Both the position numbers and the translations under genes were made by a program. DNA of 64,000 nt from DATDIC01 sp963777625 (GTDB lineage: Bacteria > Pseudomonadota > Alphaproteobacteria > Acetobacterales > Acetobacteraceae): the NCBI GenBank assembly GCA_963777625.1, contig CAVZRO010000021.1, positions 248,001 through 312,000 of the forward strand, read 5' to 3'. Positions within the stretch are counted from its first letter, which is position 1. Each line of letters starts with the position of its first letter. Under the pieces are notes generated by a model that saw only the letters and a program-made list of their open reading frames with translations, searched no databases and was not told the origin of the DNA. Shown here one piece after another: positions 35,352 to 45,539 of the stretch.

Positions 35352-36167
35352 ATGACCGACGCGCCGCCGATCGCGGAAGCGCCACCGCTCGATGGACGCG
35401 CAATCGCCGAACTGGCTGAGCGGCTCTCCCAACTGCTGCGCCTCCGCACGCTCCCCATCGGCATGAGGCTATTCGAGGACCTGGACGAGATGGCAAACGT
35501 CCCCGGCCTCCGTCGCCCGCCGAAAGGGAAAATCTTCTCCACCTGCCAGCTCGTCACCCAGGCCCGCATGGCCGGCTTTACGCTCGGCATCACCACCGAG
35601 AACATCCCCAGCTTCTCAAGCTGCTCCAGCGTCATCGGCCTCGACGCACCCGGCGAGATCTTCACCTCCGGCCGTAAGATGGAGGGCGTGTGGTTCGAGA
35701 ACCGAGAGGCCGCGGCGGCCCACCAGGCGCAGATGCCGCGCGTGCCGCCGGGGCGCTATCACGGCATGGTGGCGTCGCCGTTGCGCAGCGCCCGGCTCGA
35801 TCCGCCCGACATCTGCCTTTTCTATGCCAATCCGGCGCAGATGATCCTGTTCATCAACGGCCTGCAATGGCGCAGTTACCGTCGCTACGATTTCAGCATC
35901 ACCGGCGAGAGCGCCTGCGCCGATAGCTGGGGGCATGCGCTGAAAACGCGGGAGGTCAGCCTGTCCATCCCGTGCTACGCCGAGCGGCGCTACGGCGCGG
36001 TGGCGGACGACGAACTGCTGATGGCCTGCCCACCCGACGATCTGCGGCGCGGCGTGGTCGGGTTGCAGGGCCTGTCCAAGGCCGGGCTGCGTTACCCGAT
36101 CATGCCGTTCGGCCCGCAGGCGGAACCGGCGGAAGGAATGGCAAAGAGCTACGCCGGCAAGAACTGA
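35352..36167 (+). CDS. DUF169 domain-containing protein
   Basis: A 271-residue protein of the DUF169 family. Typical features are the early RTLPIGMRLFEDLDEMANVP, the central SGRKMEGVWFENREAAAAH and an F-Y-A-NPAQMILFINGLQW-like segment, plus several Cys (STCQLV, SSCSSV, ESACADSW, IPCYAERR). DUF169 proteins are of unknown function; some relatives are linked with methanogenesis and heme or redox genes. No functional hint from argJ downstream (22 nt). Confidence 0.88.
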   Translation: MTDAPPIAEAPPLDGRAIAELAERLSQLLRLRTLPIGMRLFEDLDEMANVPGLRRPPKGKIFSTCQLVTQARMAGFTLGITTENIPSFSSCSSVIGLDAPGEIFTSGRKMEGVWFENREAAAAHQAQMPRVPPGRYHGMVASPLRSARLDPPDICLFYANPAQMILFINGLQWRSYRRYDFSITGESACADSWGHALKTREVSLSIPCYAERRYGAVADDELLMACPPDDLRRGVVGLQGLSKAGLRYPIMPFGPQAEPAEGMAKSYAGKN

Positions 36168-36189
36168 CCGGCAGACCGGAGGACGTGAG

Positions 36190-37419
36190 ATGGATATCCA
36201 GGTGTCGCCACTTGCCGTGCAGCTTCCTGAACTGCCGCCGGTCGCCGGCGTGCGGCTCGGCGCCGCGGAGGCCGGCATACGCTACCGCAACCGCACCGAC
36301 CTGGTGATGATGGAGTTCGCGGCCGGCACCACCGTCGCCGGCGTGTTCACCAGCAACCAGTGCCCGGGAGCACCGGTCGATTGGTGCCGCGCGGCGCTGA
36401 AAAGCGGCCGGGCGCGATCGGTCGTGGTGAACGCCGGAAACGCCAACGTCTTCACCGGCCGCGCCGGACGCGAGACATGCGCCGCGACCGCCGCGGCCGC
36501 GGCCGAACTGGTGAGCTGCCCGCCCAAACAGGTGTTCATCGCCTCCACCGGCGTAATCGGCGAAGTGTTGCCCCACGAAAAGCTGGTGTCCGCCTTGCCG
36601 GCGCTGCATGCCGGCCTCCGCGAGGATGGCTGGGCCGACGCGGCGCGCGGCATCATGACCACCGACACCTTCCCGAAGGGTGCGACACGGCTGGCGCGCA
36701 TCGGCGACGTGGAGGTGCGGATCAACGGCATCGCCAAGGGCAGCGGGATGATCGCGCCCGACATGGCGACGATGCTGTGCTTTGTCGCCACCGACGCGAA
36801 GATTCCAGCGCCGGTTCTGGACGCGCTGCTGCACAAGGGCGTGGAGCGCAGCTTCAACTGCACCACGGTGGATTCCGATACCTCCACCTCCGACACCGTG
36901 CTGCTGTTCGCCACCGGCGAGGCGAAGCACCCGCGCGTTCCAGCCGAAGGCGGCCGGGCGCTGACGGACTTCGCCGAAAAACTCAACGATCTGCTGCTCG
37001 ATCTGGCATTGCAGGTGGTGCGCGACGGCGAGGGGGCACAGAAGCTGATCCGCATCGACGTCACCGGCGCCACCACGGCCCGCTCGGCGAAGCGTGTGGC
37101 GATGGCGGTGGCCAATTCGCCGCTGGTAAAGACCGCCATCGCCGGCGAGGACGCGAACTGGGGCCGCATCGTCATGGCCGTCGGAAAGGCCGGCGAGCCG
37201 GCGGACCGCGACCGGCTGTCGGTCGGCGTCGGCGGCGTCTGGATGGCGCGCGACGGCGCCGTCGTGCCCGGCTACGACGAAACCCCGGTGGTCCAGCATA
37301 TGCGCGGGCGCGAGGTCGAGATCGCCATCGACCTGGGCCTGGGGCGCGGCAAGGCAACCGCGTGGACCTGCGACCTGACGCACGGCTACATCGATATCAA
37401 CGGCTCGTATCGGTCGTAA
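36190..37419 (+). CDS. argJ: Bifunctional ornithine acetyltransferase/N-acetylglutamate synthase
   Basis: A 409-residue ArgJ, which recycles the acetyl group in arginine synthesis. The self-cleavage site is in GIMTTDTFPKGATR, with the new N-terminal nucleophile Thr near residue 158. SGMIAPDMATMLCFV, DSDTSTSDTVLL and KTAIAGEDANWGRI are further signatures. The C-terminus ends YIDINGSYRS. The precursor cleaves into alpha and beta chains that assemble as a heterotetramer. It is the only arginine gene here. Confidence 0.96.
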   Translation: MDIQVSPLAVQLPELPPVAGVRLGAAEAGIRYRNRTDLVMMEFAAGTTVAGVFTSNQCPGAPVDWCRAALKSGRARSVVVNAGNANVFTGRAGRETCAATAAAAAELVSCPPKQVFIASTGVIGEVLPHEKLVSALPALHAGLREDGWADAARGIMTTDTFPKGATRLARIGDVEVRINGIAKGSGMIAPDMATMLCFVATDAKIPAPVLDALLHKGVERSFNCTTVDSDTSTSDTVLLFATGEAKHPRVPAEGGRALTDFAEKLNDLLLDLALQVVRDGEGAQKLIRIDVTGATTARSAKRVAMAVANSPLVKTAIAGEDANWGRIVMAVGKAGEPADRDRLSVGVGGVWMARDGAVVPGYDETPVVQHMRGREVEIAIDLGLGRGKATAWTCDLTHGYIDINGSYRS

Positions 37420-37512
37420 CCGTCGGCGCGACGGCAGCGCTCGTGCGTGCCCTGCCCTTGACACACCGCGGCGCTCGGTCTGGCATCCGCCGCCGGCCAC
37501 CGGAGGCAGACA

Positions 37513-37969
37513 GTGCCGCAGCTTTCGCTGCATAGCCCGCTCGGCGATATCAGCGTCTCCGAAGACGCGGGTGCGATCGTCTCGATCGATTGGGGCTGGG
37601 GGAGCGACCAGCAGGAAACGCGCGTTGCTGCGCCAGGCGCGCACGCAACTTCTGGCCTATTTCGACCGCGAGCTGACCGAATTCGAACTGCCGCTGGCGC
37701 CATTCGGGACCGGCTTTCAGTGCCGTGTCTGGGAAGCACTGCGGCACATCCCGTATGGCGAAACCCGCAGCTACGGCGAGCTGGCTGCCGAGCTCGGCAG
37801 TGCTCCGCGGGCTATTGGCCAGGCCAACGCCGCCAACCCGATCCCGATCATCATCCCGTGTCACCGCGTCGTGGCCAGCAGCGGGATCGGTGGTTATTCG
37901 GGCGGCGAGGGACTGGCGACCAAGCGCGCCCTGCTGGCACTGGAGACGCAGACCACGACGCTGCTGTAA
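37513..37969 (+). CDS. ogt: Methylated-DNA-protein-cysteine methyltransferase (frameshift)
   Basis: The N-terminal ribonuclease-like part starts MPQLSLHSPLGDISVSEDAG. One extra base at about 37619-37624 shifts the frame; corrected, it continues ALLRQARTQLLAYF and RVWEALRHIPYGETRSYGEL (HTH). The active site is PIIIPCHRVVASSGIGGYSG with the methyl-accepting Cys in PCHR. Restored length is about 151 residues, normal for Ogt. It repairs O6-methylguanine directly. Followed after 24 nt by the quinone oxidoreductase gene. Confidence 0.9.
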
Positions 37970-37993
37970 CAGGCACAATATCTGGAGAAGCGC

Positions 37994-38965
37994 ATGACCA
38001 AGGCCATCCGCATCCACGCCTATGGCGGCCCTGATGTGATGAAGTGGGAGGATGTCCCCGCCCCCGAACCCGGCCCGGGCGAGGCGCTGGTAAAGCAGGA
38101 CGCGGTCGGGCTGAACTACATCGACGTGTATTTCCGCACCGGGCTGTACAAGGCACCCAGCCTGCCGGTCACCATCGGGATGGAAGGCGCCGGTGTTGTG
38201 GCCGCGGTCGGCTCGGGCGTGACCGATGTCGCGGTGGGCGATCGGGTGGCCTATGCCGGCGCGCTTGGCGCCTACGCGATGACGCGGGTGATCGCCGCCG
38301 ACCGGCTGGTGAAGCTGCCGGCGGGCATCGATGCCAGGACCGGCGCGGCCATGATGCTGCAAGGCATGACCGCGCAGTACCTGGTCCGCCGCACCTACCA
38401 GGTGAAGGCCGGCGACACCATCGTGGTGCATGCTGCCGCCGGCGGGGTAGGGCTGATCCTGTGCCAATGGGCCAGGCATCTCGGCGCGACCGTGATCGGC
38501 GTCGTCTCCAGCGACGCGAAGGCTGCTCTCGCGCGGGATCACGGCGCCGCCCACACGGTCGTCGGTTACGAGACGCTGGTGGCGGAGGTAAAGCGTATCA
38601 CCGGCGGGTCCGGTGTGCCGGTGGTCTACGACAGCATCGGCAAGGAAACCTTCAACGCCAGCCTGGACTCCCTGGCGCCGCGCGGCCTGATGGTGAGCTA
38701 CGGCAATGCGTCCGGCCCGGTGCCGCCAGTGGACATCAGCATCCTGGCGGCGAAAGGCAGCCTGTATCTGACACGGCCGAGCCTCGCCACCTACACGTCG
38801 AAGCGAGCCGACCTGGTGGCCACCGCGAACGATCTGTTCGAGGTCGTGCAGAACGGCGCGGTGAAGATCGAGGTGAACCAGACATTCCCGTTGCAGAACG
38901 CGGCCGAGGCGCATGTGGCGCTGGAATCCCGCAAGACCACCGGCAGCACGGTGCTGCTGCCGTAA
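37994..38965 (+). CDS. NADPH:quinone oxidoreductase, zinc-independent MDR family
   Basis: A 323-residue medium-chain reductase of the Qor (zeta-crystallin) group. The N-terminal GroES-like domain has AVGLNYIDVYFRTGLY and GMEGAGVVAAVGSGVTDV. The Rossmann part has VHAAAGGVGLILCQWARHLG (AAxGGVG), and no zinc-binding Cys/His cluster is present. It ends ALESRKTTGSTVLLP as in Qor. It transfers one or two electrons from NADPH to quinones. Confidence 0.94.
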   Translation: MTKAIRIHAYGGPDVMKWEDVPAPEPGPGEALVKQDAVGLNYIDVYFRTGLYKAPSLPVTIGMEGAGVVAAVGSGVTDVAVGDRVAYAGALGAYAMTRVIAADRLVKLPAGIDARTGAAMMLQGMTAQYLVRRTYQVKAGDTIVVHAAAGGVGLILCQWARHLGATVIGVVSSDAKAALARDHGAAHTVVGYETLVAEVKRITGGSGVPVVYDSIGKETFNASLDSLAPRGLMVSYGNASGPVPPVDISILAAKGSLYLTRPSLATYTSKRADLVATANDLFEVVQNGAVKIEVNQTFPLQNAAEAHVALESRKTTGSTVLLP

Positions 38966-39027
38966 GCCGACTCGGGGTGAACTTTAGGGGCCTGACCGAG
39001 TAGTCAGTCAACGGTGCAATGTGGCAC

Positions 39028-39171
39028 CAACCAGAGTTGATGCTGACCCTTTCCGCCATGGCCGGCGAAGGCCGGCCATCCATGACTTTGTCGCCCACCG
39101 CGCCGCTCGTTCGCTTCACGTTGCTCCGGGCAACACCGCAGGATGGGTCATCCTCAATGCGGTCCGGTATA
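39028..39171. repeat. Dispersed repeat, copy B
   Basis: From GTTGATGCTGACCCTTTCCG, with a single 20-bp unit and a short GGCCGGCCATCCATG arm, then CGCTTCACGTTGCTCCGG to GCGGTCCGGTATAAT. It matches copy A at 28570-28876 over most of its length, except for the 20-bp array. It occupies part of the 468-bp gap between the quinone oxidoreductase and copA, upstream of the copA operator. Confidence 0.85.
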
Positions 39172-39377
39172 ATGCCCGCTCTGGCTGCATGTTCTGTCGA
39201 TCGCCTGGCTGCTGCCTGAAGCCGCCTGCGCGGGCGCCATAACAGCCAACGAAGTTCGCCATCCGCAGCACATGGAGATCATGAACCTGGTCTCGCCCGC
39301 AGCGGCTTGCGAGAACGGGCGTCACTGCGGATTTCCGCCTGCAGCAATTCGCACATCAGTGAGTGTGGGGTTGATAC

Positions 39378-39396
39378 TATACCCCTGCGGGGTATA
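39378..39396. promoter_or_regulatory. CsoR-type copper operator of copA
   Basis: TATACCCCTGCGGGGTATA is a perfect inverted repeat with 8-bp arms around TGC, the known pattern of CsoR-type operators. It lies 37 bp upstream of the copA ATG (39434). TACTAT at 39376 overlapping it could be the -10 element. No csoR gene is in the window. Confidence 0.75.
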
Positions 39397-39433
39397 TCCC
39401 ACGCAGGTCCGTTGCGGGCCTCAAGGGAACAGC

Positions 39434-41753
39434 ATGCACGAAAGCCGCCACGGCGCCGATACCATCGCAGCGGAGGCGGTGACCGATCCGATCTGCGGCA
39501 TGCGGGTGGACCCTGACAGCTCACCGCATCGAGCGCGGCACGCCGGCCGGATGTTCCATTTCTGCGGCGCGAGCTGCCGGGACAAGTTCCGGGCCGATCC
39601 CGCCCGCCACCTCGCACCCCCATCCGAACCGCCGGCACCGACCACCCCCAACGCCATCTACACCTGCCCAATGCACCCGGAGGTCCGGCAGCCCGGGCCG
39701 GGCGCCTGCCCGATCTGCGGCATGGCGCTGGAGCCGGAAAGCCCCACCGCGCAGGCGGCGAACCCCGAGCTGGCCGACATGTGGCGCCGGTTCCTCATCG
39801 CCCTGTTGCTCGCGGTTCCCGTGGTCGTGCTGGAGATGGCGGGGCATGGCGGCCTGCATCTCCTGCCGCCGGCGATCTCGGTCTGGGTGCAGTTGGTGCT
39901 GGCGACGCCGGTGGTGCTGTGGGCCGGCTGGCCGTTCTTCCAACGCGGCTGGGCCTCGGTACGGTCGCGCCATCTCAACATGTTCACGCTGATCGCGCTC
40001 GGCACCGGGGTCGCCTGGATTTACAGCGTGGTCGCAACCATCGCGCCGGGGGCGTTCCCTGCCGGCTTCCGCGGCATGGACGGCGTGGTCGCGGTGTATT
40101 TCGAGCCAGCGGCGGTGATCGTCGTGCTCGTCCTGCTGGGCCAGGTACTGGAGCTGCGGGCGCGCGAACAGACCGGCAGTGCTATCCGCGGTCTGCTCGA
40201 CCTGGCGCCGAAGACCGCGCGGCGGCTGCAGGACGATGGCAGCGACGAGACGATCACGCTGGACCAGGTGCGGATCGGCGACCGGCTGCGCGTGCGGCCC
40301 GGCGAGGCGGTACCCGTCGATGGCACCGTGCTGGACGGCCGCGGCGCCGTCGACGAATCGATGCTCACCGGTAAATCGCTGCCGGTGGAGAAGCAGCGCG
40401 GCGAGCGGCTGATCGCCGGTACGGTGAACGGCACCGGCTCGCTGGTGATGCAGGCGGAGAAGGTTGGCGCAGAAACCATGCTGGCCCGTATCGTCGCCAT
40501 GGTGGCGGACGCGCAGCGCTCGCGCGCACCGATCCAGCGGGTCGCCGACCAGGTGGCCGGATATTTCGTGCCGGCGGTGGTGGGAGTCGCCGGTACTGGC
40601 ATTCGCCGGCTGGGCGCTGTGGGGGCCGGCGCCATCATTGGCTTATGCGCTGATCGTGGCGGTGTCGGTGTTGATCATCGCCTGTCCGTGCGCACTCGGG
40701 CTGGCCACCCCGATGTCGGTCATGGTCGGCGTCGGCAAGGGCGCCGGAGCGGGCGTGCTGATCCGCTCGGCCGAGGCACTCGAACGGCTCGGAATCGTCG
40801 ATACGCTCGTGCTCGACAAGACCGGCACGCTGACCGAGGGTAGGCCAAAGGTTGTCGCGGTGCTGCCGGCGCCCGGCTTCACGGAGCCGGAGCTGCTCGT
40901 CGCGACGGCCGCGCTGGAGCGGGCGAGCGAGCATCCGCTCGCCGCCGCGATCATCGCCGCCGCCGCCGAACAGGGCCTTGCGATGTCGGAAACGAGCGAG
41001 TTCGCCTCGGTGACCGGCAAAGGGGTGACCGGGATCGTGGACGGAAGGCGGATTGCACTCGGCAATGCGCGGCTGATGTCCGACCTGGGGGTGAACGCGG
41101 ACGAGCTTGCCGCAGTCGCGGACGCCCAGCGCCGCAGCGGCGCGACCGCCCTGTTGCTGGCAATCGACGGCAACCCGGCCGGAGTGATCGCGGTGGCTGA
41201 TCCGTTACGAACCGGCGCGAAGGAGGCTATCGCCACCCTGCGGGCCATGGGGCTGCGCATCATCATGCTCACCGGCGACAATCGCGCCACGGCGGACGTG
41301 GTCGCGCGCCGGCTGGCGATCACCGAACTGGAAGCGGAGCTGCTGCCGGCCGACAAGCAGCACGCCGTCCAGCGGTTGCGCGATGCGGGCCGCACGGTGG
41401 CGATGGCGGGCGACGGCGTGAATGATGCGCCGGCGCTGGCCGCGGCCGATGTCGGCATCGCCATGGGCACCGGCACCGATGTGGCGATCCAGAGCGCGGG
41501 GGTAACGCTGGTGAAGGGGGATATTGCCGGGATCGTGCGGGCGGTGGTGCTCAGCCGCGCGACCATGCGCAATATCCGGCAGAATCTGTTTTTCGCATTC
41601 GTGTACAACAGCGTGGGCGTGCCGGTTGCCGCCGGCGTGCTGTATCCGGCATTCGGGATATTGCTGAACCCGATGGTGGCAGCCCTGGCGATGGCATTGA
41701 GCTCGGTGTCGGTGATCGGCAATGCGCTGCGGCTGAAGCGGCTCCACCTGTGA
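39434..41753 (+). CDS. copA: Copper-exporting P1B-type ATPase (frameshift)
   Basis: With one extra base at 40590-40591 removed, this gives about 773 residues. The N-terminus carries a YHS domain (DPICGMRVDPDSS, FHFCGASC) and a heavy-metal-binding domain (YTCPMHPEVRQPG, CPICGMALEP) instead of an HMA domain. Then come the membrane helices, the CPC metal site (ACPCALGLATP), DKTGTLTEG with the phosphorylated Asp, SEHPLAAAI with the HP motif, and GDGVNDAPAL. It pumps Cu(I) out of the cytoplasm, and the CsoR-type operator upstream supports copper control. Confidence 0.93.
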
Positions 41754-41846
41754 GATCAGCCGGCGTTCTGCCGCAGGCTGCACCAACGAAATAAGGCACG
41801 CGCCATCAAATTGACCCTGCCCGCCGCGCTCACTAGCTTCCCTCCG

Positions 41847-43431
41847 ATGTCCGACACATTTGGTAACAGGCCCGTTCCCAAGGCTTGGCCGTTCGAGGAA
41901 GCGGCCAAGGTCGCGACACGCCTGGATCGCTCCGGCAAGCGTGAGGCAGTGTTCGAGACCGGCTACGGACCCTCGGGCCTGCCGCATATCGGCACCTTCG
42001 GCGAGGTCGCCCGCACGAGTTGGGTGCGGCATGCGTTTACCGAACTCACCGGCCTGCCGTCCCGCCTGATCGCGTTCAGCGACGACATGGATGGGCTGCG
42101 CAAGGTGCCGGACAACGTGCCGAACCGCGACATGCTGGCGGGGTATCTCGGCCAGCCGCTGACCCGCATCCCCGACCCGTTCGGAACCCATGAAAGTTTC
42201 GGCGCCCACAACAACGCGCAGTTGCGGGCGTTCCTGGATTCGTTCGGGTTCAACGTATGAGTTCGCTTCGTCCAGCGACTATTACGCCGCCGGCCGGTTC
42301 GATCCCGCCCTGATCCGCGTGCTGGAGTGCTACGAGCAGGTGATGGCGATCATCCTGCCCACCCTGGGACCGGAGCGACGCGCGACCTATTCGCCCATCC
42401 TGCCACTGCACCCGCGCACCGGCCAGGTGATGCAGGTGCCGATGGAACGATACGATCCCGCCGCCGGCACCGTCGTCTGGCGCGATCCCGGCAGCGGCGA
42501 AATATTTGAAACCAGCGTGACCTCCGGCGCCTGCAAGCTGCAATGGAAAGCTGACTGGGCCATGCGCTGGTTCGCGCTCGGCATCGATTACGAGATGTCA
42601 GGCAAGGACCTGATCGATTCGGTGCGGCTGTCCGGCCGTATCTGCCGCATTCTCGGTGCGCCGCCGCCCGACGGGTTCACCTACGAGCTGTTTTTGGACG
42701 AACACGCCCAGAAAATCAGCAAGTCGAAGGGCAACGGACTTTCGGTGCAGGAATGGCTGCACTACGGGCCGCCGCAATCGCTCGCGCAGTTCATGTACAA
42801 CCAGCCGCAGCGCGCCAAGCGGCTGTATTTCGACGTCATCCCGCGCGCGACCGACGAATACCTGGCCAACGCCGCGCGACTGCCGGCACAGACCGGGGAC
42901 GAGCAGCGCACCAACCCCGCCTGGCACATCCATGGCGGGCGGCTGCCGAACCATGGCGGCAGCCCGGTCTCGTTCACCATGCTGCTGAACCTCGCCAGCG
43001 TGGTGAACGCCGAAACACCGGACCTGCTGTGGGGCTTCATCCGCCGCTACGCGCCGGAGGCATCGCCGGACGGCAACCCGTTCCTGGACAGCCTGGTCGG
43101 CCACGCCATCGCCTACTATCGCGACTTCGTTCGTCCGGCGAAACACTACCGCCACCCGACGGAGATGGAACGCGCCGCCCTCGCCGACCTGGCGGAAACG
43201 CTGCGCGGCATGGCCCCGGACTCCGATGCCGAGTCGTTGCAGACCGTGGTATATGAAGTCGGCAAACGGCACGCCTTTCCGGAGCTGCGCGCGTGGTTCG
43301 CCTGCCTTTATCAGGTTCTGCTCGGGCAGCAGGAAGGGCCGCGGTTCGGGGGGTTCGTCGCCCTGTACGGCATTTCCGAGACAATCGGCCTGATCGAAGC
43401 GGCGCTCGCCCGGCCGGCCGACGCAGCATGA
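41847..43431 (+). CDS. lysK: Class I lysyl-tRNA synthetase (frameshift)
   Basis: Starting MSDTFGNRPVPKAWPFEEAA at 41847, this is the class I (archaeal-type) LysRS found in many alphaproteobacteria. The HIGH-type motif is SGLPHIGTFGEV and the KMSKS-type motif KISKSKGNG. The frame breaks at AA 42252-42253 (one extra base) just before YEFASSSDYYAAGRF; corrected length is about 527 residues, normal for the family. It is likely the only LysRS, so a real break would be lethal unless a class II copy exists. The MprF-like gene follows after 4 nt. Confidence 0.93.
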
Positions 43432-43435
43432 CCGG

Positions 43436-45475
43436 ATGACAGCCGGCGCGAACGCCGCGAAGCTGCCGGTCGCGTTGCGCCACCTGCCGGCGCTGCTCGG
43501 GGTCGTTCTGCTGTTCGGCGCGATCTATGCGGCCCAGCGCGTGTTCCGCCACCTGCGGCTGGATGACATCGGCCACGCACTGGGAGCAATCCCGCCCTGG
43601 GCACTGGGCCTGTCGTTCGCGTTCACGGTGCTGTCTTATGCCGTGCTGACGATTTACGACTGGCTGGGCACCATCTACGCCGGGCACAAGGTGCCGTACG
43701 GGCGGGTCGCGTTCGCCTCGTTCTGTGCCTACGCGCTGTCGCACAATCTGGGCTTCTCGGCGGTGTCGGGGGCCGCGGTACGGTATCGGCTGTACGCCCA
43801 TTGGGGCCTCACGCCGGTGCAGATCGCCAAGATCGTGGCATTCTGCAGCCTGACCTTCGGCCTGGGCGGCATGGTGTTGGGCGGGGCCATCCTGTTCATC
43901 GAGCCACGGTCGGTCCCGTTCTTCGGTGAGCACCTGCCGCGCTGGCTGCTCTACGCGGTGGCCGCGCTGCTCTGGGCGATCGTCGCTACTTACGTGCTCC
44001 TGGCGCGCGTGTTCGGCACCGTGCACCTGTTCGGCCACGTGACGGAGCTGCCCGGCTGGCGGATGGCGATCATGCAGGTGGCGCTTGCCACCGCCGATGT
44101 CGCCATCACGGCCTCGATCTTCTGGGTGCTGCTGCCGCACACGTCGCAGTTGACCTGGCTGGTGTTCCTCGGCGTCTATGTCGGTTCATACACCGCCGGT
44201 CTGGCCGCCAACCTGCCGGGCGGGCTCGGTGTGTTCGACAGCGTGCTGCTGTTCGGGCTGGCACCCTTCCTGCCGGCACCCCGCATCGTTGCGGCGATCG
44301 TGATATTCCGGCTGTATTACTACGTCATTCCGCTGTTCCTGGCCGGCTGCCTGTTCGCCGCCAACGAAATGGTGCTGCGCGGCGGCGTGCTGCTGGGACG
44401 CATCGGACGAATCAGCGGTGTGGCGGCGATCAGCCGATGGAGCGAGCCCGACCTGGCGGTGGCGGCGAGCACCGGAGCAGTGACGCTGTCCGGCATTCTG
44501 CTGCTGGGCGTGGGACTGCTGTCGCCGCGCTACCCGGATTTGTCCTGGGCCGATCCGGACCTGGCGGATTTTGCCGTTCGCGCCGGCCAGTTCGTGCCCT
44601 CGTTGATCGGCGCCGGGCTGATTGTTCTGGTGATCGGGCTGATCCACCGGGTCAATCTCGCCTGGGGCCTGACGCTGCTGCTGCTGGTCGGTGGGGCGGC
44701 CTTCATCCTGGCCGAGCGCGAGCATGTCTGGATCGCCGCCGTCCTGGTGCTGTCGGCGACCCTGCTGATGCCGTTCCGTAGCTGTTTCTACCGTCATGCG
44801 CGATTATTGAGTGGCCCACTCGATCCCTCCACGGCGATCTCGCTGCTGGCCTTGGTCGTGTGCGTGCTGGCGCTGGCCGGTTTCCGCCGTCGTGTGCATG
44901 GCGTGCCGAACAACGCGTGGTGGGAGATCATTCTGTCGGACCAGATGCCCTGGGGGCTGCGCGCCAGCGTCGGATTGACGGTCGCACTGGCGCTGTTTGC
45001 GGTCTGGTTCCTGGTGCGGCCGTGCCGCGTGTCGTGGCATCGGTGGGATGCGGACGAACGGGCGCGGCTGGCCAGCCTGGGCATGCAGCCGCCGCCCGGC
45101 GTCGAAGGCGTCGTCTGGGGGGAATCGGAACGCGCCGCGATCGGATTCCGCCGGGTCGGGCGGGTGCTGCTGGCCCTCGGTGATCCGGCCGGGGCACAAG
45201 GCGATCGGGTTTCCGCGATCTGGCGGATGCGCGACCTGGCGCGGCAGGAGGGTCTGGATCCGGCCGTATGGGCGGCCGGACCGGAGTTGCTGAGCGTGTA
45301 CAGCGATCTGGGGTTGGCGGCGCTGCCGCTTGGCCCCGACGGGCTGCCGCTGCCGGAAGCGCCGGACGAAACGCCAGCCGCCTTGCAATATCTGGTCTGC
45401 ATCGCGGAGCGGGATTTGGGCATCTTGCTGCCCCTGCTGCCGGAGCTGGCCGGCAGGGCTGCGGCGATGGGCTGA
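43436..45475 (+). CDS. MprF-like flippase with truncated synthase domain
   Basis: This 679-residue membrane protein has an N-terminal half with the UPF0104/MprF flippase pattern: AYALSHNLGFSAVSGAAVRY and AGLAANLPGGLGVFDSVLL, with about 14 helices in all. The C-terminal ~140 soluble residues resemble only the first half of the DUF2156 aminoacyl-phosphatidylglycerol synthase domain (VLLALGDPAGAQGDRVSAIW, SVYSDLGLAALPLG) and then stop, where full MprF proteins of ~850 residues continue into the tRNA-binding GNAT half. Encoded 4 nt after lysK. It may flip or bind lipid rather than make Lys-PG. Confidence 0.82.
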   Translation: MTAGANAAKLPVALRHLPALLGVVLLFGAIYAAQRVFRHLRLDDIGHALGAIPPWALGLSFAFTVLSYAVLTIYDWLGTIYAGHKVPYGRVAFASFCAYALSHNLGFSAVSGAAVRYRLYAHWGLTPVQIAKIVAFCSLTFGLGGMVLGGAILFIEPRSVPFFGEHLPRWLLYAVAALLWAIVATYVLLARVFGTVHLFGHVTELPGWRMAIMQVALATADVAITASIFWVLLPHTSQLTWLVFLGVYVGSYTAGLAANLPGGLGVFDSVLLFGLAPFLPAPRIVAAIVIFRLYYYVIPLFLAGCLFAANEMVLRGGVLLGRIGRISGVAAISRWSEPDLAVAASTGAVTLSGILLLGVGLLSPRYPDLSWADPDLADFAVRAGQFVPSLIGAGLIVLVIGLIHRVNLAWGLTLLLLVGGAAFILAEREHVWIAAVLVLSATLLMPFRSCFYRHARLLSGPLDPSTAISLLALVVCVLALAGFRRRVHGVPNNAWWEIILSDQMPWGLRASVGLTVALALFAVWFLVRPCRVSWHRWDADERARLASLGMQPPPGVEGVVWGESERAAIGFRRVGRVLLALGDPAGAQGDRVSAIWRMRDLARQEGLDPAVWAAGPELLSVYSDLGLAALPLGPDGLPLPEAPDETPAALQYLVCIAERDLGILLPLLPELAGRAAAMG

Positions 45476-45539
45476 TCCGGGCACCGAAGTTAACGACCTG
45501 TAGAGACCGAGCGGCGCAGTCTGGGCCAGGAGGCCGCTC

